The position numbers were made by a program, and so were the translations under genes. DNA of 64,000 bases from Saksenaea vasiformis B4078 (lineage: Eukaryota > Mucoromycota > Mucoromycetes > Mucorales > Saksenaeaceae): contig JNDT01001565.1 of NCBI GenBank assembly GCA_000697055.1, positions 62,001-126,000 on the forward strand. The letters are read 5' to 3'. Below, in pieces: positions 8,759 through 19,497 of this stretch. Below the pieces are notes generated by a model. That model ran no database searches. It was not told the origin of the DNA and saw only the letters and a list, made by a program, of their open reading frames with translations. The first letter of the stretch is position 1. Each line of letters starts with the position of its first letter.

Positions 8759-10873
8759 TTACCTCCAATTTGTATCGGACCGGAAATCCATCGTCTCCGC
8801 AACGGGTGGTTCTTGTAGTTTTATCGAAAGCATGGCTTCTGTTGGTTGCTGTAGAACGGAATGACGTTTTCGTTGCTGTGGTTTCATTAAAAGACAATGT
8901 CGGTGCATATGAGGCGAATTGGGAAGGGTATCATTGAAGCCATTGTACACCATTTCCGGTGACTCTGCTCCGGAGGAGGAAGAGGAAAAGAACTGATCAA
9001 ACACACTGAAACCATCATCATTCTCTTCCATTCCATTCTTTGCAAGAAATTCGTTGAGGCAAGCGGTCAAGTCGTCGGGTAAACCACGATAATTGACTCG
9101 GCTAGACTGGAGTACATGCATAATTCGTCTCAACATTCCCCTAGCGCTCTGTCGACTATATTCATCGTCTTTGGCCAATGCATTTCGACAAAATATTGTT
9201 GAAGCCTGATAGATGCAGCTGATAAATAGTTGGCAGACACACCAGCCGTACTTCCAAGTGATAATCTCAGCAATCACCACAATCCGCCTTGCTGCATCCG
9301 TACAAATGGCATGCGATCGATCATTGTTTGCTGCCCCTAATGATAGGAATGTCTTGTGAAGAGTTATCCATTGCGTTTGGTACTGTAGCATCAACAGGAG
9401 ACCTGATTGTTCCTTTAATGTTTCAGCGTCCAATTGTCGGACCCGTTCGCCTCGTATGCTGACCTTGGGGTCGACTCTGTAACACTCTGGCAGTTTATCA
9501 AACCACGTAGCTAGAGCGATTTCTATATCCCGAACAGGTTTAGCCCATCGTTCCAGCAGTTCACCTCGACCGTTCATCGTCTGCTGCAGTGGTTGAGACT
9601 GGTAGTCGCGAACGAAGAGCTGCGTGCGTTTGCCAACTTTAGCTAGTTCCAGGAGATGCGCGTGGAAAGTTTCCTTGACAACGGTTTTGTCATCGTACTG
9701 CGCTTCGCCGGCCTGTAAAATCTCCTGGTTGAGGCTGATGATGTCGTAAAATTCAATGTCACTTGCTTGATGGTCCACCTGAGGCGGTTCACCTGAATAG
9801 ACGGATCCAATAAGGTCGTTGTAATAAAGAACCATGTATAGCTTGATGTACTTTTTACGCAGCAATCGATCCTCCACCGGTAGCCTTGCTTTTTGTAGCA
9901 TACGCATCTCGAGCATCATGCGGTAGGCAAGGTGAATGTAAATGCGTGCCTGTGAATGACGCTTACAGAGAATGGAGAACATGGACAGATTCAGCAACGT
10001 TTCCAGCGTGGCGCAATCAGGTGAATCGAAGAAATCGGTCAGCGCTTCACGGGCACGTTCATAATGGTAGTATGCAATGTCTTCGGCATTGGGGCATGCT
10101 TCTTTGTCATGACGAACAATGTGTAGAAAGACCATGGCAAGACCGGAATCGATGCATACTTGATTCCGGTCAGCATCGCCAGACCGGTCCCAAAAGGTTG
10201 TCCAGTCGGCGGAAAATTTAGGATGGAGACAATCCCAATAAACTTGACATGCGTATTTCAGCACTGTTGGCGAGACATCGAGTGCAAGGGGACTTATATT
10301 CTTGTCGATTTGTTCGTACCTGTCCAGACAGGATTGTGGTCGGCGACAGATAGCCGTTTTCCAGAACTCCGTTGAAAGGTCAATTTCTGAAGAAGAGGAG
10401 AGCGATGATAGGGAGGCGGAAGATGAGGAAGAGGATAAGGACAAAGCGGAGATTGGGTCATCATCCGCCTCATCGTGAGAATCGATATGATCTGGATCCG
10501 TCAACAGGCGCATCTTTTGTACGGCTTCAACAAGTTGTTCTATCGATGTAATATTTGTTTCCAGTCGCATGGAATTTCCAGGTTGAAACGAAAGAGACCA
10601 CTGCATAGCGGAAAGTGGATGCTCTTTTGGTACAGGTTGTTGTTTATATTTTCGACGTTTTTCGAACTGATGAGACGCCTTGTCGAGCTCTCTTGTCATT
10701 CTTGCTAGGACAGGTGTTGTCTTCTCGATCCATGATTCGATTTCATAAAAGGTAATTTGTAATGATTCCAGGTCATCCTGTTGTGATTTCTTCTCCTTTG
10801 CCGCTGCTCTGGCTTCACTTTGCTGCTTTCGTTTGGATACTCGTGCATGAGATGTGTGACCAGTAGGAGCCAT
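8759..10873 (-). CDS. Fungal-specific transcription factor (MHR-type) domain protein, no zinc cluster visible
   Basis: Single long exon, about 704 aa from the ATG at 10873 (MAPTGHTSHARVSKRKQQ). The N-terminus is basic (SKRKQQSEARAAAKEKK), followed by a helical segment, a serine/acidic patch (SLSSSSSSASLSSLSSSS-like, about residues 155-180), and then a helical region from about 200 to 620. That region resembles the middle homology region of Zn2Cys6 regulators: LLNLSMFSILCKRHSQARIYIHLAYRMMLEM, and LMLQYQTQWITLHKTFLSLG. No CxxC cluster was found in the ORF or in 11000-11140. A splice acceptor lies 2 bp before the ATG (TTTTAG/AC), so there is an upstream exon, either 5' UTR or a basic coding extension (in-frame codons to about 10981 and beyond). 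It probably regulates transcription; the target is unknown. Confidence 0.72.
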   Translation of the reverse strand: MAPTGHTSHARVSKRKQQSEARAAAKEKKSQQDDLESLQITFYEIESWIEKTTPVLARMTRELDKASHQFEKRRKYKQQPVPKEHPLSAMQWSLSFQPGNSMRLETNITSIEQLVEAVQKMRLLTDPDHIDSHDEADDDPISALSLSSSSSSASLSSLSSSSEIDLSTEFWKTAICRRPQSCLDRYEQIDKNISPLALDVSPTVLKYACQVYWDCLHPKFSADWTTFWDRSGDADRNQVCIDSGLAMVFLHIVRHDKEACPNAEDIAYYHYERAREALTDFFDSPDCATLETLLNLSMFSILCKRHSQARIYIHLAYRMMLEMRMLQKARLPVEDRLLRKKYIKLYMVLYYNDLIGSVYSGEPPQVDHQASDIEFYDIISLNQEILQAGEAQYDDKTVVKETFHAHLLELAKVGKRTQLFVRDYQSQPLQQTMNGRGELLERWAKPVRDIEIALATWFDKLPECYRVDPKVSIRGERVRQLDAETLKEQSGLLLMLQYQTQWITLHKTFLSLGAANNDRSHAICTDAARRIVVIAEIITWKYGWCVCQLFISCIYQASTIFCRNALAKDDEYSRQSARGMLRRIMHVLQSSRVNYRGLPDDLTACLNEFLAKNGMEENDDGFSVFDQFFSSSSSGAESPEMVYNGFNDTLPNSPHMHRHCLLMKPQQRKRHSVLQQPTEAMLSIKLQEPPVAETMDFRSDTNWR

Positions 10874-11329
10874 GTCTAAAAGGAACATGATAATAATAAA
10901 AAGAAGAAAAAGTGAAAGAAAGAGAAAAAAAAGGCCCGACAAACCTTCTTTCGTTTTACGAACTATCGAAAGATTCACCAATTGCCTTTTGCGCCTTTTG
11001 TTGCCCTTTTTGGTGCTTCACTGGGTATCCTTGTCGGACCGTCAGTTTACCATTCGTAGCCACCGTCAGAGTGGGACTTGTTGCTTCTCAAAAGAACGGT
11101 ACAAGTACTCCTTCCGGGTGAATGTCTGTAAGCCTAGGTGATGGCTTAGGGTAACCCCCATTGTTATTCCTCGAAACAACAAAGTAGCGGGAAATCAAAA
11201 AAGATTTCTCGAAAACGGACACCATTGGATACATGAGCGTTACATTTTTTTTTTTTCTGATTGCCCGCGTCCCTCATTTTTTTTAGGCCAACCGGAGTTT
11301 ATCCCTCGCGTGGGATTAGGCGCGATTCA
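10874..11329. other. 5' flank of the regulatory-domain gene
   Basis: Contains a likely 5' intron on the minus strand (donor AAGAAG/GTTTGT near 10938, acceptor at 10876) and open basic codons upstream. No zinc-binding cysteine pattern was found on either strand. Confidence 0.45.
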
Positions 11330-13450
11330 TATCCGTGCGCTATGCAAATTCTTCTCTCCCTGAATAGAGAAAAAGTGTTATGTATAAATACAGTTACTTG
11401 AAACGCTTTTGTTTATTTATACCACGTGAATAAATAACTATACTAGAGTCCCTGATGTCAATTGGATGATCCAGAACGGCTGCATTGATTACGATTAATT
11501 TATGACCCAGCGGCTTTAAGAAATTCCATGGCATCCACTTGTTCGTATGATCGGGTGTCTAGTGAGGATAGCTCTTCTAGGTGGCTATGCGTGCCACAAA
11601 CTAAAAAAGAGCAATAATATAATAACTATCTTACCACTTCAACAATATCATGAATAGCTCCCCTAATCCCGCCATATTGTAAACTATGCAGGTGTTGCCA
11701 TGGGGAATTGTGTAACTTTATTCAATTGTGTGCCTCCATCACCCTCATTTTACACTTTGAGTCCCGGAAATCTTTTTGCGACCAAAAGCTTATCGGTCAT
11801 TTTTTACTTTTTGTGTGCCTTAAACACGAGTGAAATTGAATAATTAGGAAATACTCGGCGCTATGTCCGCACTCGACCTTCGTCTATTCATACCACCTTT
11901 TCTGGGTTCTGTATATGAACATCACAAACACATGGCTCTATTGAAGCATCCAGCTTACCTATCAGAACAAGGCGAAGGCAGGACGACCGTGCCACCATGT
12001 CATGTGAGCGTCGCAAAGGGAAAATACACTAGACGCGGGGAGAGTGTTGCCGCTTTTCCCGTTGCACTTTGATCGAATTACCATGTGCTACAATGAATCT
12101 CAATAAAGGTGATATTGTCCTCCTCATTCGATTTATTGCAGTTGTAACACAAAGAAGTTGAGTTGCATAAAGGGTAGTCGATCTGGAAATGGACCCTTGG
12201 ATACTTCTGTTTAGAAGATGTAACCTAAACCTTCTGTCAATCCACTTAAAACCCCATCGCTTTTTATTGTCACGCACCAACCATGTTTGCTGCACGCCAG
12301 ACCGCTTCCGTTAGCCACGATACTAAATAGCGGTAGGCAAACGTCGCATAAACGGTAAAACCCAACACCAGCAGGTTCCATCTACGAACATGGAAAGTTT
12401 TGTTCTAATGATGATAGGCTAAGTGCGCCTACAGGGTTGTAGGTACCCTTTCGTTAATCACATTTCATTATTTCGCATTCAACGGAAAGTCGATAGAATA
12501 AAAGTACTCTTCCCGACCAGAATGGGCTTAAAAATCGTCATTCGTGTCAATTAAATTTAATGAAAGATGCAATTCAGTCAGACCGCGGAGAACGTCTCTT
12601 GCTGTCTTGCAAACGATGGTTCTTTGTCAATCATCCATATATGGATAGTATAAGTAGTGGCAATCACGGTTTTGGTAAATTTCGAGACATACTTGCAAAT
12701 AGTCCATCATGTGGCTAAAAAAAATAAATATAGATGTAATGCGATGCAAGGGGCACCGCGCTAACCTTTCTGTCACAAAAAAAAATCTGCTTTCGTAGAA
12801 AAGAAAATAAAAATGGAGCTCCACGATGGCCATTTTTCCGAGAGTGACATTATCGACCTTCAATAAGATAATAGGTGCATATCTACGAACTTTGCAGCTG
12901 CATGAGTTAGTAAGCGAATTCAGGTCTTGATACGGACGAGAAAAAAATGACCACCAAGAATGACCAATGCAGTGGCTAGACTTGAAGATGCGCAAGAAGC
13001 ATTTAAAGCTGTTGCGCCAATTAAGACGCAGGGATGAAGCCTGCGAGTAAAATCGCTCTAATAATTATTCGGCCGGTATTTGAGAAAATCTATGTTCACA
13101 TTCTACGAATGGCTAAGAACGATATTGAAGAGGTACAAACTCCCTTTTTGGGCGACATTAATGGCTGAAACAAGAAAAAGAAACGATAATATCAATCATG
13201 GATTCTGTTAAAAGTCAAAGGAAGGCATGAAACAACCATATCAAACAATCTTTTAGCGGGGAAGAGAATGGAAAAGAGTAGAAGTATCGGGATATATGTA
13301 ATTGCATGCAGGAAATTTTGGATGCCGGATAAGATTCCGTTACCAAATATTGGACGCAGTTCCGTACGTCCACACACTCAACATTTCGAGCAAAGCCATA
13401 ATCTAAACCTTTCCTGTTCTAAGGAATACCATTTTATGTCGGCGTTTTTG
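11330..13450 (-). repeat. Left copy of a diverged ~2.2-kb direct duplication, with broken TLDc last exon
   Basis: Collinear blocks match 15290-17530: for example 11395-11560 with 15345-15505, 11860-12010 with 15805-15955, 12590-12690 with 16490-16650, and 13300-13440 with 17365-17500. The block at 13300-13440 is a decayed duplicate of the final exon of the TLDc gene (minus strand): it keeps the RFRLWL-like stretch and the CMQL codons but has stops and shifts. Differences between copies in the best-aligned part (11863-12010 / 15805-15955) fall on all three codon positions on either strand. That points to neutral decay, not selection on an ORF. Short ORFs in it are therefore not annotated as genes. 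Confidence 0.75.
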
Positions 13451-15289
13451 GTGGAAAAAACGGTAAGCTGCTAGCACCGTCTTCTATAATTGCGTGTTGA
13501 CAACTGTTTTGGACAGTAATATGCCGGTAGCTCACCATCAAGGGTGTAATACAATCAGAACTTAGACACTAGGATATAAAGGACCTCGTTCTCCGATATC
13601 TTTCGAGCATCCGCTTGTTGGAGGTTGCTTTCCCGGTTCCGTCTCGATGATACCGTCATGGACTAATGAAAGACTGTTATTTCAAATCATCGCCTCAGTG
13701 GCACATTGTTCCCGAAGCGTATTCAAAGCATGGAGCACATGTGAAGAGTGTTAATGGACTTTCCCAGCGATGTCAACATGGCAGTTTTCAATCCCTACCA
13801 CGATAATAGATCAACGTTCAGGCATAAGCAATTATGACGTAAAAGCTGCCAGAACAGATTAGAGTGTTAAGCGGAGAGGAAGCTGCTTAAGAGTGGTAGG
13901 ATCAAACAGCGTTTCTATGGCAGCCATAGCATCGGAGAAGATACATTAACGAATCACGACATCAGTTCTCAGACAAAATGCATCTCTTCCTTTAAATTGA
14001 TAAAAGAATGGTAGATCTGGCAACAGAATTATTGCAATGCCCGTTTAACGATATAGCTTCCAGCATTAATTATAGACCGAAGTTATTGTGGTAACCTTGC
14101 TACTTTGTACGGCTTACTTTTCTCTGTTATCTAAATCCAATAGCCAGTCTTCTGAACAACATTAAGACATCGTTTTGGTACCGAGCATAGGACCATTAAG
14201 TAATACGTTCGCATTATAGGAAGGTATCAAACAAAGGATTGATCAATCAAAAAGCCAAACGGGCCCTGTTTCTATAACTTGAGAAGCCTTTGGCTACTGT
14301 AAGTTTAGATAACCGAATTCCTTGGAGGCTTGTCGGTTTCTACGCATCAAGTAAATACGTATTTTGGTCGCAACTGATTTAAACGATCAAGCGTGCAAGA
14401 TATCCCCTGACTGTTTGGCCATTGAAAGAATTGGTGATTTTTGGATTCGTTACCTGACCTCCCTGCATCGCAACAATGAAGTTACAGTGCTTCGCTGTTC
14501 GAGCAAGGTGGACGATTTCGTCACCATTTTATGATGTAATAAAGTGCCTTTTTCGTTAGAAGTCCAGAAAGAGCTCTAACAGGAGAGAGTTAACAGAAAG
14601 AAAGGAAGAGGAAAACTAGTTGTAAAAGCTACATAAATGTATTCTCCCATAAAACACTGATTACAGTTCGTCACACAAAACAATTGTAATCAGATTTCTG
14701 GAAAGAAACTATATAGTGTCCTCAGTTGGATACCAATGATATGCTACTCCTCCACATTGTTTGCAGATGGACAATTTGTATCGCGATTAAATGAAGGGGA
14801 TATATTCTCGTCTCAGTTTCGCCGCTTTCACCGTCCGCCTCCGTTGGAGATGGCTCCAATATCGAAATCCACTATAAAATTCTTGGAACTATGTCATTAA
14901 GATCCATTCACCTTATTGGTTCAATATGCAAAAGACATCCGCATGTTCATCAGCAAGTCCCAAATAGCGGCCACGGGTCCCAATTACTCGTAGATGGTTT
15001 GCGCATGGCCCCATCGGGGCTCGCTGAAAACTTGGTGCATCTCCGTGACTAATAGGAAGCCTGTGGAGTCTACACTTAGTACATTGGTTCCTAAAACAAT
15101 AAGAAAGGAGTAATTAACTGTATCTGGCATTCCTGTAACACAATAATTTTCACAAATCATGTCTCATCGCGCTTCAACGGTCCACACATCCCATGCAAAG
15201 CTGGTCAACCGAGACTTAAGTTCTGCATGGTGGTTGCTCTTATTCAAGTGACGGCAGCGATACGTGGAATCATACTCAGATGCAATGCG
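13451..15289. other. Gene-free spacer between the duplicated segments
   Basis: About 1.8 kb with stop codons in all frames, no ORF over 60 codons with family character, and no clear terminal repeats. I see no remnants of the five upstream TLDc exons here, so the duplicated block began at or near the last TLDc exon. Confidence 0.6.
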
Positions 15290-17530
15290 CTATGTGACAC
15301 TCTCTTGTCCGAATTAAAAAAAAAAGTGTATGTATAGATGCAAGCTACTTGAAACGCTATGTTTATTTACACCACATGAATAAACAAGTATACTGGAGCC
15401 CACGCTGTCAATCGGACGATCCAGAACAGCCGCATTGAATGGGGTTAATTTGTGGCCAAGCGATTTTATGGGATCCCACGGCTTCCACCACTTCGTATAA
15501 TCGGGTACCTAGTGAGGACAGTTCCTCTAGGTAGATGTATGTGGCACAAGCTAAAAAAAAAAAAGAAGAAGAAGAACGTAGCTACCTTACTGCTTCAACA
15601 ATATCATAGAATTGTCCAAGGCGTGCCATGTTATGGTTATGCAAGCATTGCCGTAGTGGCTGTGCAACTTTGTTCAATTGTGCTTCCATCAGCCGCGTTT
15701 TTGCTCTTTGAAACCCGGAATGCTTTGCTATCAAAGTTTATCAACTTTTTGTGTCCTAAGCACGGATAAAATTAAATTTTTAGGAAGTACTCAGCGCTAA
15801 GCCTATGCTAGACTTTCATCTATTCATACTACCTTTTCTGGTTTCTGTATATCAACATTACAAGCACATGGCTCTATTGAATCGTTCAAGCTACCTATCA
15901 GAAGAGAGAGAAGGCAGGACAGCTGAGCCACCATGTCATATGGGTGTCGCAAAGGAAAGGATGGGGAGGTGTTACCGCATTTCCCGTTGTGGTTTGATCG
16001 AATCGCCATGTGATACAACAACTTTGAATAAAGTTGATATTGTCCTCCTCATTCGGTTTACCGTGGTTGTAACACAAAGAAGCTATGTTGCGTCGAGGAA
16101 TAGTAGATCTAGAAAACGGACCCTCATGTGTTTCTGTTCATAGGATGTAACCTAAACCATACGAATTGCCTTGGAGAAAACAACTATCCTTCTCCATTGT
16201 CAGGTACAAGCATGTTTTCTATACGCCAAGTTGCTTTTATCTGCCGCAGTACTGAGCCGTGGCGCCGAAACCTTGCATAAACGGTAAAAACAAGCAAACC
16301 TTTTTTTTTGTTTGCAGATCGCATCAACAAATGTAGAAAAATTTCTTCAAGTGACGATAAACTAAAACGTACAAACAGACGCACTTTTTTGTAGCACTAT
16401 AGGGAACTATTGGATTGAATCTGTTTCACCACTTCGCTCTGAACAAAGGCTGCTTCTTTCAGAATGAATTTATAAACCATCAATTGAAATGAATGGCAGT
16501 CAAATAACGGAGAACGATATATTGCTACTTTGCAAACCTTTCTCGTAGGTCTTCTCATGACCATTAAATCCGGCACTGTAAAGTCGTCCATATATGGGAT
16601 AATAAAAGTAGGGTTAATCGAGGTTTTGGGAAACTTCGAGACATGCCTACAAGGTAAGCGATTCGGCGGCAAGGAAAAAAAAAAGAAGTAATGCAATGCA
16701 AGCGTACCACGCTAACCATGCTGTCATCAACAAGAAAACCTGATCTTATAGAGAACAACAGATAATAGAGTTTTCTAGTGTGCCTGTTCTCTTACAGGTA
16801 CATGCTGTTGATCATTATGGTAGACTAGAAACGTTATGCAAATTAAAATGGTAGACAGTCATCTACGAACTCTGCAACTGCAGACTGCGGCACACAACTC
16901 TATCATAGCGTATGCATTAGAAGGAAAAAATGACCTCCAAGAATGATCAGTGTAATGACAAGACTTAAAATATGCAAGGAATATTTCGTTAAGCAGTCGC
17001 AGCCATGAAGATGCAGGGATGAATCTTGCAACAACCTGCAATGATTCCACTGAGCCGTTTGATAGAAACTAGATGAATGCTTTGCAGATGACAGATGACA
17101 AAAAGAAGTATAAAATCTCTTTTTGGCGACTTGGACAATTATTATCGAAAACAAGGAAGGAAAGAAAGAAGACTTTTAATGATAAACAGTAACAATAAGA
17201 ATAATAATGAATTTGATGCTGAAAGTCAAAGAAGGGTTACAATGACAAAACTACAATAAACAACTTTTTTTTTAATGGGGAAAAAACGGGAGCGTGTGAG
17301 AGAAACTGGGTATATGTATAGGTTGTATGAGCGTGTACAGTAAACTTAAATGCAAAATCCCCAGATTTCTAATTGCATGCAGGAAAATTCGGGCCGTGGG
17401 GAGAGGGCTTCGTTATCGAATGTTGGACATGGTTCCGTGTGCCCATGTTCGAGGTCCGAGTTAAGCCATAATCCAAATTTACCGTCACTAAGGGATAATC
17501 AGTTCATGCGGTCTTGTCCTCACGGTGCTT
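15290..17530 (-). repeat. Right copy of the ~2.2-kb duplication (contains the true last TLDc exon)
   Basis: Partner of 11330-13450. Its right end holds the intact last exon of the TLDc gene (17346-17487). The remainder is the 3' flank, in which both copies keep an intron-like block on the minus strand (donor near 15594, acceptor near 15556), followed by codons reading LEELSSL in both. The reading phases do not join into an open frame in either copy. A PYMDDF-like stretch at about 16590 is also shared. An ancient neighbouring minus-strand gene now dead in both copies is plausible, but I cannot name it. Confidence 0.7.
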
Positions 17531-18563
17531 ACCCTCCACCAATGGCAATGTAATCCGAAGCCGAAAGAATCATGTACTCGTTTTTTCCTGTCCATGGGAA
17601 TACTTTGATAGTTGGTTCTGACGAGGGGGAAGTTGGTTGTACCGATTTCCACAGGAAACTAAAGCAATTAAGCATTAGGGGGTGAGATTAAGAGAAAATG
17701 GCGGTTTTCTTTTTTCTTTACCATTCGCCTGTTCCGTAGTAGGATTGTCCTGCCTTCAATGTTTCGTTTAAAAATGCCCCAAACACCTATATATAATTTT
17801 TCCCATGATGAAGTCAGACATAAAAGCACGTGTAATGATCATTTCGCTTTATTACCTGGTCATCGGCATCTCGTATTGCTAATAAGCAAGGTCCTTTGTA
17901 GCTGCGTACACGACGATATAACGTAGATAGACTAATCCCATGTTGATCCAGACTGTATAGGAGTTGCCATTGTGGTGCAAGTCGATATCGTCGTGGTATA
18001 AAAGGTCGAAACTGAAAATAAAATAATAAATAAATTGATTAGGTTGTTACATACCAACAAGGGATGATGATTACCTGTTCTGCCATATCATTGGTTAACA
18101 CCTGCACGGTGTCTGGATATCTATCTACCAAGACTGGAGGTGGCATGTCAAAACAGAAAGTAAGTCGAGGAGGAGATGGTCTTGTGGGGATCTGGCTGGC
18201 AGACACGAGAGCTCCCACAGCAGGTGAACAAGCAGTTGAAAGGGTCGTACTTGTGCTGGTTGTACTTTTCGTGCTAGTGCTTTCAATACTGCTGTTGTCT
18301 GATTCTAGATCTTCTTCTTTGTTACGATGAGGTTGGTGAATGACCGAACTTTTTGTGATCGAGGTTGTTGACCGTGACTTGTGCCGCAGAGTTGGTCGCC
18401 TAGGTCGACCTAGAGACGTTGAGTTTCAAAAATATAACAAATAACACACAATAAAAAGTTCCATACCCAATAATCTGTTGACTAGAGAAGTCAATGTTGA
18501 TTCTTTAGAAGAACAGTTATCTTCTGTAAGTGACCGATAAAGTGGTATGTTGTAACGTTTCAT
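17346..18563 (-). CDS. TLDc-domain protein (OXR1-like)
   Basis: Six exons: 18467-18563, 18075-18409, 17856-18011, 17722-17786, 17533-17658, 17346-17487; sum 921 nt, 306 aa. The N-terminal ~140 residues are Ser/Thr-rich and basic ([16 protein letters not shown], then S/T runs). From about residue 145 a complete TLDc domain reads: [107 protein letters not shown], and EIWGF at the end. TLDc proteins (Oxr1, NCOA7, mEAK7) protect against oxidative stress and act on the V-ATPase, which yeast Oxr1 disassembles. The window also encodes a V-ATPase assembly factor (DMXL/RAV1). All introns are GT-AG. The last exon lies inside the duplicated segment. Confidence 0.9.
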
Positions 18564-19497
18564 AGCTATTATGTTTACAGAAAAAGAAAAAGAAAGAAAA
18601 AAGGAAAATTGACAAAGATATTTATGTTTTTCTGGTCCGCCCCCCCTTCATGCAGCTCTCTCCTTTTTTTTTGCGTTTTGCTTCTCAAAATTCTATAATC
18701 CAAACTTATTTCGGCAATTTCTATTGTTTGTTGTCAGATTGGTTGTTTCTATTGCAGGTATGTACTAATGCAATGCATTCTTTATGGTCATACGTTGTGA
18801 AAGACATAATTCATAAATTACATCGTTTGATCTTTTTGCTCCAAGTGTTTAACAAGCTATATAAGGAAAAACAAGGGATAGAAACGTTGGGGTGGCGGAT
18901 AATCGGACTCAAAGTTTATATACCTTCTAGAGTAGTTTTTTCGCGCTTTCTTTTTTGCACGAACCATTTTATGCGAGCTCCGTCAGAAATCTGCATGTGA
19001 AGTTGGTCATGTTTATTCTACTCGTGGGCCGAGACCTGCATACCTTATCATCATAACTTCATGATTCCTCTTCCTCACCATGGCCCTCATGCGTTGTCAT
19101 GGCGTCATTCCGAACGAAGACTTCTGATTAACTTCTTACGTTTACGGAATAATGACTGGAGTCGAAGTAGAATATAGGTAAAGAATAGAAATAGAATACA
19201 AAAGAAGAATGTACCAGTTTCCATTCGTGTTATGTTCAAAAAGAAAAAGAAAAAGTCAAGTCAGTTCCAATGACGTCCGCGGAATATTTTGTCACGCTGT
19301 TTTTTCTTTCGGTTACTTCGGACTCCTCCGACCATAGGACTTTGTGTATAAACCTTGAGTTAATTAAATAGCGACTGCAAAATGAACTTTGCGTTGAGAA
19401 GTAGTTCCCTTCATAGACGCAAGATTTATTCAATAAACAATATTTGCATGATCTTTTTGTATATGTGCGTGTATGTGAGTGTTGTTTTTTTCTTTTT
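18564..19497. other. Intergenic between TLDc gene and ValRS 3' end
   Basis: AT-rich, with poly-pyrimidine runs (18600-18670). A 116-codon plus-strand frame (18650-19000) has no family character and unusual composition. I see no gene. Confidence 0.55.

Noticed and set aside
11863..16143. Similar plus-strand ORFs in the two duplicated segments (11863-12072 and 15805-16143)
   Set aside because: They look conserved (SVY-H-KHMALL, EGRT--PPCH) but differences are spread evenly over codon positions and the ends do not match; this is shared ancestry of a repeat, not a gene.
16397..16696. PYMDDF stretch on the minus strand as a reverse-transcriptase YxDD motif
   Set aside because: No other RT motifs, no RNase H or integrase nearby, and the left copy has a stop directly after YMDD.
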